DNA from: Lachancea thermotolerans CBS 6340
Taxonomy: Eukaryota; Ascomycota; Saccharomycetes; Saccharomycetales; Saccharomycetaceae
DNA length: 64,000 bases
NCBI RefSeq assembly: GCF_000142805.1
Contig: NC_013083.1
Coordinates: forward strand, 1,612,001 to 1,676,000
Reading direction: 5' to 3'
Positions 57,540-64,000 of this stretch are shown one piece after another. Made by a program: the position numbers and the translations under genes. Below the pieces are notes generated by a model that was not told the origin of the DNA, made no database searches, and saw nothing but the letters and a program-made list of their open reading frames with translations. Numbering within the stretch: the stretch's first letter is position 1; the number at the start of each line of letters is the position of its first letter.

Positions 57540-59345
57540 ATGGTCAAGATCTCCCAGCTCGCCGCTCTGGCGTCAGCTGTCGCAGGCGCCCGCGCCGCGA
57601 CGTTCAGCAACTCGACAACGCCTGTCATTTCCGACGTCAGCGTCACCAGCGTGGACACAGGGTCCTCGGAGTTCCAAGGCGTGCAGCACGCCGCGTTCAT
57701 CGAGATCTCGCTCAAGGCGTCGCAGCCAGGCGAGGCCTGGATCACCGTTCCCGAGGACGTCTTCGAGAACTTCCCCGACTCGCCCTTCCAGTGGGAGTAC
57801 GGCACCGTGACCTCCACCGGCTACAACAACAACAACTTCTCGATCGTGTTCGACAAGGTTCCAAAAAACGGCGAGGCCAAGCTAGGTATTTTCACCAAGA
57901 TGGACTACGGCTACACCGCTGCCATCACCGCGCCAACCAAGGACACCTTCACCTTCACCAGCTCTTCGGGCGAGTTCAAGTCCTCCGTTGCGTACAACCA
58001 ATACCCAACCGACCAGGTCTACGTGCACACCGAGAACAGCGGCCAGACCCTAGAGTGGGACGTCTACGTGCCTGCCAGCCTCGTCAACAGCACTTTCACC
58101 ATCTCCGTCGAGAAGCAGGCCGGCTACAAGTTCAGCCCTGAGTTCAACAACTTCTACTACAACATGTTGACCACCGCCTTCGACCAGTACGGCTCCGACG
58201 AGATCCTGGCTTCTACCGAGCAGATCGACGTTTCCACCGAGGACAAGATCAACGTCACCTTCGTCGGTGCCTTGCCTTCCACCGCTGTCGGCCTCAGATT
58301 GAACTTTCACGCCACCATCGAGGAGTCCCGTGAGTTCTTCACCAGTGTCTCCGACGTCCAGTTCTCCTCTTTCAGCGAGTCTGTCACTGCCTACACCTAC
58401 ACCAAGAACTACCACGGCTTCGTTGAGGCTCCTATCTTGAAGATCAACTCTGCCTCCTCTGCTGTCACCACGGGTGCCGTTGTCCAGTCCAGCACCACCG
58501 CCGCTACTAACGGTACTTCTGCTACCACTGGTTCTACCACCGCTACTGGCTCTGCTTCTGTCACCGGCTCCGCCCCTGCCTCTATCTCGGCTTCTGCTTC
58601 CAAGTCTGGCTCTGTATCTGCTTCTGGCTCTGCCAATGGTACCTTCGCCTCTACTGGTGCTACCATTGCTACCGGCTCCGCCTCTGTCCCTGGTTCCGCT
58701 TCTGTCTCTGGCTCCGCTTCTGGCTTTGCTTCCGCTTCTGGCTATGCTGCCGCTTCATTCGGTGTCAACTGCACCTCCGGATGTGTCACTGGTCCAGTTT
58801 CTACTGCCACTGCCACTGCTCACTCTTTGTCCACTACCGTGATCACCACCTGCCCAACCTGCGAAGTCAAGGCTACCACTGTTGCCGTTTCCACCGCAAC
58901 CACTACTGAGCACGGTGTTGTTACCGCGTACACCACCTACTGCCCAATCTCCGCTGAGACTGGCTCTTACACTGTCTCAAAGGGCACAACTTTAGCTCCA
59001 TCTGTTGTGATCACAGAGGTCCAGTCTGGTGTTTTCACTGTCTACACCACTTACTGCCCATACTCTGAGACTGCTTCTTCTACCAGCACCCGTACCGTCG
59101 CTACCTCTAACGCTTCCGAGGCCCCAGTTTCTGGCTCCACTGCTGAGGGTGTTACCACTACTACTAAGGGTGCTCACTCTGGCTCTGCTCCTTCTGCCAC
59201 CACTGTTGCCACTGTTTCTGGCTCCCAGGCTCCTAAGGCTTCCGCCTCTTCATCTATCACTGTTAGCACCTACGAGGGCGCTGCAGTTGCTATCAAGGGT
59301 GGGTTCTCTGCCATCATCCTGGGTTTTGTTGCTTTCTTGATCTAG
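57540..59345 (+). CDS. GPI-anchored Ser/Thr-rich cell wall protein, adhesin-like
   Basis: A 601-residue protein. Signal peptide (1-19, ending AGARA), then an N-terminal domain of about 285 residues with several N-glycosylation sites and no S/T richness. A Ser/Thr/Ala-rich low-complexity region follows (about 305-405; many GSAS and TGS units). Two diverged modules with TTVITTCPTC and TVYTTYCP, plus VTAYTTYCP, resemble the cysteine modules of Sed1/Aga1/Fig2-type wall proteins. The C-terminus VSTYEGAAVAIKGGFSAIIL, then a short hydrophobic end, is a GPI signal. The N-terminal domain is unassigned; it may bind a ligand. Mating agglutinin or adhesin are both possible. Confidence 0.8.
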   Translation: MVKISQLAALASAVAGARAATFSNSTTPVISDVSVTSVDTGSSEFQGVQHAAFIEISLKASQPGEAWITVPEDVFENFPDSPFQWEYGTVTSTGYNNNNFSIVFDKVPKNGEAKLGIFTKMDYGYTAAITAPTKDTFTFTSSSGEFKSSVAYNQYPTDQVYVHTENSGQTLEWDVYVPASLVNSTFTISVEKQAGYKFSPEFNNFYYNMLTTAFDQYGSDEILASTEQIDVSTEDKINVTFVGALPSTAVGLRLNFHATIEESREFFTSVSDVQFSSFSESVTAYTYTKNYHGFVEAPILKINSASSAVTTGAVVQSSTTAATNGTSATTGSTTATGSASVTGSAPASISASASKSGSVSASGSANGTFASTGATIATGSASVPGSASVSGSASGFASASGYAAASFGVNCTSGCVTGPVSTATATAHSLSTTVITTCPTCEVKATTVAVSTATTTEHGVVTAYTTYCPISAETGSYTVSKGTTLAPSVVITEVQSGVFTVYTTYCPYSETASSTSTRTVATSNASEAPVSGSTAEGVTTTTKGAHSGSAPSATTVATVSGSQAPKASASSSITVSTYEGAAVAIKGGFSAIILGFVAFLI

Positions 59346-60149
59346 GCATCCCATGCTAATTTGATAACTTAATAAAATTCGCTGCTGTACGAATAGCGTT
59401 AGTACAGCAATCTCATTTTTAGTTCGTGTAATCGAGATATCTCGTTTATTTCTTAAAATCGAAGTCGCAGTTGCCGCACAGCCTAAATAAGAAAGATCGC
59501 GGGTCGTGACGTCCTCACATTTATGTCTTTTCTTTCCTTTTGAAGAGGCGAGCGTGGCACCAACAGTTGCCGACTCGAATCCAAGAAACACTCTTGGGTT
59601 TGAAATAATAATAACGTCTAGACTAATGACATAAAGGGCTTCATGTACGCAAAATATGTTTGAAAGTACTTCGAGTGTTTTTCATAGATCCCTTCCAGAT
59701 GTTCACTATGCCTTTAATTTTTTTGACACTTTCCTCTGTCGGAGAAATTATATTCCGGTTATCCGGAAAAACGCTTCTCCGATTAAATTTCAGGTCACTT
59801 AAATTTTTCTCGACGACATAGGCGCTGGCTGTTGCTAAGAGAGATTGCGGGGTCTACATCGCGGGGCTGAAGATAATTTCTTCCGAAGGCGGTTGCGACG
59901 AACAACTGCCACTCGCCGCTGAAAGTCGCGTTAAATGGCGGGGAAGATGGTACCGTCAAAATTTGTATTTAACATGGATTTGAAGCATGGTAATGTGAGT
60001 TTTGTTCCTCAAACCTTTTCTTCTCCATCCAAACAATACAAGCTCTCTTGGTGCTGGCTTACCATCATTACCACCATCACACTAAACAACTTTCAGAAAT
60101 ATTAAGTAATCAACTGTCGATTACTCAGCAAAATACCTAATCAAGAACA
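59346..60149. promoter_or_regulatory. Hexose transporter promoter with Rgt1-like cluster
   Basis: 804 bp. Four matches to the Rgt1 site CGGANNA, on both strands, fall within 42 bp: 59740-59746, 59751-59757 (reverse), 59764-59770 and 59775-59781 (reverse). They lie about 370-410 bp before the ATG. Rgt1 represses HXT genes when glucose is absent. The start-proximal leader is CAC/CAT-rich. Confidence 0.65.
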
Positions 60150-61691
60150 ATGGGTATCCTGCAAACGCTCTTCCATGCAGAAGAGGACATTCAAGGGTCC
60201 AAATTTCGCGCCGTGTTCATCGGCCTTTTCGTCGCTTTTGGCGGTATCCTTTTTGGTTATGACACCGGTACCATTTCGGGCGTACTCGCTATGGACTATG
60301 TCAAAGAACACTTCACCTCACGCGGCCACTTCACAGCCAACGAGACATCGCTAATAACTGCCATTCTATCAGCTGGTACATTTTGTGGTGCTATGCTTGC
60401 TCCACTGGCTTCAGACACACTTGGGCGTAGACTGGGTCTCATTATTTCCACTCTCATTTTCGCCGTTGGTGTCATTTTACAGGTTGCAGCCACTGGCCAG
60501 GACCTTCTCATTGTGGGAAGAGTTGTTGCCGGCGCCGGCGTCGGTGTGCTTTCTGCTATTGTTCCACTATACCAATCTGAGGCATCTCCTAAGTGGATCA
60601 GAGGAGCTGTTGTGTCATGCTACCAATGGGCTATCACAATTGGTCTTCTCTTGGCTGCCTGTGTGAACCAGGGAACACACGCTAGAAACGACAGCGGCTC
60701 TTACAGAATCCCAATCGCACTCCAGCTGCTCTGGGCTATAATCATGTTTATTGGCATGGTGATTCTGCCCGAATCCCCAAGATTTTACATCATGAAGGAG
60801 AAAGTCCCAGAGGCACGCAAGGCGCTCTCTAGACTCAGAGGTCTCCCAGAAGAGCATGAAGTTATCCAAAACGAGCTCGAAGAAATCAGTGCTAACTATA
60901 ACTATGAAAAATCCTTCGGATCCACCTCCATCTGGGACTGCTTTAAGCCTGCTAATCACCAACTGAAGCGGATCTTCATTGGTATTGCTATCCAAGCTCT
61001 TCAGCAGCTCACGGGTATCAACTTTATTTTCTACTACGGTACTCAATTTTTCCAAAACTCAGGCATCAAGGACCCCTTCATTATCCAACTAATTATGAAC
61101 GTGGTAAATGTTGTCATGACTGTCCCCGGTATTGCGCTGGTCGAAATTGCCGGGAGAAGAAACTTGTTGTTATGGGGTGCTATTGGCATGTGCGTAAGTG
61201 AACTGATCGTCGCTGCTGTTGGTACGGCGCTGCCAGACAGTTTCTCTGCCAACAAGACATTGATTGCCTTCTCTTGCACCTTTATTGCTTCGTTTGCTGC
61301 GACATGGGGCCCCTTGGCTTGGGTCGTGGTTGGAGAGATTTTCCCATTAAGAGTGAGAGCCAAGTCAGTTGCTGTGTGCGCCGCATCTAACTGGCTTTTC
61401 AACTTCGCTATTGCCTACGCAACTCCTTACCTGGTCGACAGTGAACACGCAAACCTTCAATCTAAGGTGTTTTTCATCTGGGGTGGGTGCACCTTCTTGT
61501 GCTTCCTATTCGTTTACTTCTTCATTTACGAGACCAAGGGTCTAACACTTGAACAAATCGACGAGCTATTCGAGACGTGCCCAAGTGCAAGATACTCCAA
61601 GAGTTTCGTTCCTTCCAGTGGCCCAGCTGTCGACGCGTCTAACACATCTGATTCCGACAAGGCTGTTGTGGAAGTTTTTGAAAAAGTTTAA
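60150..61691 (+). CDS. HGT1: High-affinity hexose transporter, HGT1-like
   Basis: A 513-residue sugar porter with 12 predicted membrane segments. Signatures: GGILFGYDTGTISGV in TM1, DTLGRRLG, GRVVAGAGVG, LPESPRFYIMK after TM6, QQLTGINFIFYYG in TM7, AGRRNLL, and YETKGLTLEQIDELF at the end. It closely resembles K. lactis Hgt1, a high-affinity glucose (and galactose) carrier thought to work as an H+ symporter, rather than S. cerevisiae facilitative Hxt proteins. A cluster of Rgt1-like sites upstream supports glucose control. It is convergent with the hAT gene, 47 bp apart. Confidence 0.88.
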   Translation: MGILQTLFHAEEDIQGSKFRAVFIGLFVAFGGILFGYDTGTISGVLAMDYVKEHFTSRGHFTANETSLITAILSAGTFCGAMLAPLASDTLGRRLGLIISTLIFAVGVILQVAATGQDLLIVGRVVAGAGVGVLSAIVPLYQSEASPKWIRGAVVSCYQWAITIGLLLAACVNQGTHARNDSGSYRIPIALQLLWAIIMFIGMVILPESPRFYIMKEKVPEARKALSRLRGLPEEHEVIQNELEEISANYNYEKSFGSTSIWDCFKPANHQLKRIFIGIAIQALQQLTGINFIFYYGTQFFQNSGIKDPFIIQLIMNVVNVVMTVPGIALVEIAGRRNLLLWGAIGMCVSELIVAAVGTALPDSFSANKTLIAFSCTFIASFAATWGPLAWVVVGEIFPLRVRAKSVAVCAASNWLFNFAIAYATPYLVDSEHANLQSKVFFIWGGCTFLCFLFVYFFIYETKGLTLEQIDELFETCPSARYSKSFVPSSGPAVDASNTSDSDKAVVEVFEKV

Positions 61692-61738
61692 AACATTGTC
61701 CCCCCGACGAATTAATGAAATATGCAGTACTTTTAATA

Positions 61739-63781
61739 TTATAGTTGGTCATTAGACCTCACAAACCTGAACGATTTTAGCCGATCTCTCAAAATAACCG
61801 ATCGCTTTATATTCTCGTTCTGAATATTTTGCCGCTCCCGGCGGCGCAGCGACTCTTTAGCAGAGAAGAGGCGTTCTGAACCTCTGACGCTGATCTTGGT
61901 ATAATAGAGTGCAACCGCCAGTTTGAATAACTGGGGGTATGCAGATCGATGGTCGTACCACCACTTCACGCCATCCAATTCGGAACCCCCGTAAAGTTTT
62001 GGTTCGCGCTTGTAAAAATCCCATTCATCCACAACCGCCATTTGCTCTGCTTCTGGATCCGGTACGTGCGTTGTGGTCAGAGAGCTCACAGTGATCTCCC
62101 CAGCAGGTTCTAGCAATCGGCTGTCTTGCGACCCTGTCAGCCATCCATGGAAGAAGCTATCAAGTTCGGTGATCCTCGCAGAACGCTCGGCTTCGTCCAT
62201 TAACTCTTTGAAAGACTCGAACTTTGAAACGGGGTTAAGTGCGGCAGCCGCGAAAAATAGCGGATTGCGCTTGAATGAATCAAATTGTGCTTCAAATATT
62301 TTTTGGCTGGTCAAAATACCTTGAAGTACTTGATTTCGTTGTTCTCTGCTGGTGCCGTATTCAACTGGAAAGAAAGGATATTCATTATCTGGCCGCTGCA
62401 GTGTGCTTCGGGCAGATGCGTAGAAGCGGTTTAAGGAATAATACACCAGAACCGCATTCATGATTGTGTTGCTAGATGCATTTTGAAGCTTTGTTGCCCA
62501 AACTTCAAATATTGAAAGGCAGTTCACGAAGTGTTTGAGGACTTTGAGCTGCTCTTGAGATAGAGTGCATGCTGCAGGAGTAAGTGCGGTGTTTATGGGC
62601 GATTTCGACAACCATTCTAGATACTTGCCCTGGTTATCCAGGAAAGACTTTACAACTCTCCACTCATGCACACTGTCGGACTGAATACTTGTCGGGAGAA
62701 ACGGGACACCAAATGTCTCCATAGAGGCTCTTAAACTTGGCGTCGCTATGGTTTTTTGGGCAAAGTCTGAGATCTTCGTGAATGCAGTACTAAAAGCGGG
62801 GGCTCTCACAAGCTCGTTAAAGATACACTTGAAGAGCACACTTATCAAGCCCTGCGCGCACGTTATGGTCGGCAGCGACTCAGTAGTCCCTCTACTGATG
62901 ATGGCCATGCTTGTGGCAATATCTGCCGTTATGGTGCCAACCTTGTTGGCGATTCCAAATTCTTTAAATGCGTCATAAAGCTTTCTAGAAAGGGACTCGC
63001 CTTTATCGCTGCCAAGTTCAAAGATGTCGAGCATGTGGCAGTTGGCTAAAGGCATCTCGTCCTGCTCAAATGACTCGCTGTCTTCGCTATCAACGAGATT
63101 GGGAGCAAATGACGCAAATACAGCCACATGCGAGCCCCAGGTGTTTTGCATAAGCTCAAGCTGGATATTGATATGGGTGGACTTCAACAGCCGCTCCTTG
63201 AGGGAGCGGACAACGAGGTCTTCACAGAGGCCAAACCTCGCGTCCAAACTATGGGCGTAGTTCTCCATGTGCTGGTAAATGTCTGACTCAAAGTTCGGCG
63301 GCTCGAGAGCGCAGGAGTGGCAGCCCGATGGCAGGAAGTAGCGCCCGCTCGACACAACTAGGGAACTCAGGTTGCCAGCCTGGCTCATGGCAGCCGGTGG
63401 CGCGTGCGCCGCAGACAATGGTTTCGTCAGCGCGGCCAGAGGCCGCGTCGCAGGATGCGCCGTCTTAGACAGCGCGTGCTCCTCAACGGTCTTTTTGTAC
63501 TCCGCAGTGTGCCGGTGAGTGACATGGCGGGCGAGGTTGCTGGTTGAGTCACCGTCCTGGTATACCTTGCCACAGTAGTTGCAGGAGGCGGTTTTCTGGC
63601 CTCCGTGGAAGGCCACGGTGAAGTGTATGCGCAACCTGGAGCGTTCGAGCCACTTGGAGCTAGTTTTCTCGGAAGACTTGAGCACCTTAGGCTTGTGAAA
63701 ATCGGGGCTGCCAAGCTGGGACAGCCGGCCGCCGTCCTCAGAGTGCGAGCCCGATCTGGCGCGCTTTCCTACTGATTCCAT
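61739..63781 (-). mobile_element. hAT-family transposase-derived gene, uninterrupted
   Basis: A 680-codon gene with a BED-type zinc finger (Cys 67, Cys 70, His 86, His 91; CNYCGKVYQDGDS), a hAT catalytic core (TITADIATSMAIISRG region), and a C-terminal hATC dimerisation domain (YPQLFKLAVALYYTKISVRG, then SERLFS). It belongs with the hAT lineages described in Lachancea and Kluyveromyces (Roamer/Rover, KAT1). At the first catalytic Asp (usual DxW), this protein appears to have NTW (Asn 213). No terminal inverted repeats were recognised; only 47 bp separate its stop from HGT1. It may be domesticated, or one end may lie outside the window. Upstream, TGAGTTA repeats five times. Confidence 0.82.
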
Positions 63782-63821
63782 CGCAGCGGAGCAGATCTCT
63801 GGCTACAGTGCGAATTTCCAG

Positions 63822-63894
63822 TGAGTTACGCAGCGCTGAGTTATCCGGGACAGCGTGAGTTAGTTGTAGCTGCGTAAGTGAGTTACATGAGTTA
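63822..63894 (+). repeat. Five direct TGAGTTA repeats upstream of the hAT gene
   Basis: TGAGTTA occurs at 63822, 63837, 63856, 63879 and 63888, all in the same orientation within 73 bp, 41-113 bp before the transposase ATG. A 9-bp inverted pair TTACGCAGC/GCTGCGTAA (63826-63834, 63869-63877) overlaps. Subterminal transposase-binding repeats are typical of hAT elements, but promoter sites for a host factor would look the same. Confidence 0.7.
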
Positions 63895-63920
63895 GCAGGG
63901 GCGAGTCTGCGAGATTGCCC

Positions 63921-63949
63921 TCACGTGATCAGAAGCTCTGATCACGTGA
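63921..63949. repeat. 13-bp inverted repeat with two CACGTG boxes
   Basis: Perfect arms TCACGTGATCAGA (63921-63933) and TCTGATCACGTGA (63937-63949) flank a 3-nt loop. Each arm contains CACGTG, the Cbf1/Pho4 E-box, and TGATCA. It may be a paired factor site or part of an element end. Confidence 0.6.
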
Positions 63950-64000
63950 TCGGGGCCCGTGCGTCCACCCTAGAACCCTCCGCAGAAAAGGAGCGTCGCT

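Noticed and set aside
57170-58141. 323-codon plus-strand frame upstream of and overlapping the wall protein gene
   Set aside because: It overlaps the signal-peptide region of the real gene in another phase and is Arg-rich with no domain.

Overview
The window is nuclear DNA from a budding yeast of the Saccharomycetaceae. It has compact genes, short introns with GTATGT-type donors and a TACTAAC branch site, and ribosomal promoter motifs. From about 1 to 52 kb it interleaves genes found in S. cerevisiae on chromosome VI-L (YFL034W to YFL049W) and chromosome XII (YLR061W to YLR080W). That 1:2 relation is what a species that did not pass through the whole-genome duplication shows. Gene content, moderate GC and a hAT-type transposase gene fit Lachancea or a close relative; the species is an inference. 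Species, family and ortholog names come from memory of protein sequences and gene order, not from a search.

Layout: MIL1 (cut by the left edge), RPL22, BMT6, MOB2, RPO41, TUB2, YPT1, SND2, ACT1, a YFL040W-type transporter, SPC3, PET309, FYV7, MEF1, FET5, XYL2, RGR1, LAM5/6, RFU1, OTU1, BUD20, RPL10, SEC53, FMP32, FMP25, BOS1, SIC1, RGD2, a small Rdx (SelW-like) protein, EMP46/47 and SWP82. Six genes are spliced: RPL22, MOB2, TUB2, ACT1, SPC3 and BOS1. To my knowledge the TUB2 and SPC3 introns are absent from S. cerevisiae.

Synteny with VI/XII ends after SWP82. From 53 kb come ARG4 (chromosome VIII in S. cerevisiae), a GC-rich short-chain dehydrogenase like YKL107W, a GPI-anchored Ser/Thr-rich wall protein, an HGT1-type hexose transporter with a dense cluster of Rgt1-like sites, and a hAT transposase-derived gene. 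This end looks like accessory or rearranged DNA.

Shared functions: ribosome production (RPL22, RPL10, BMT6, FYV7, BUD20, several with PAC/RRPE, Rap1 or Tbf1-like sites), mitochondrial gene expression (RPO41, PET309, MEF1, FMP25), early secretion (YPT1, SND2, SPC3, SEC53, BOS1, EMP46/47), cytoskeleton and cell cycle (TUB2, ACT1, MOB2, SIC1, RGD2), and ubiquitin handling (RFU1, OTU1).
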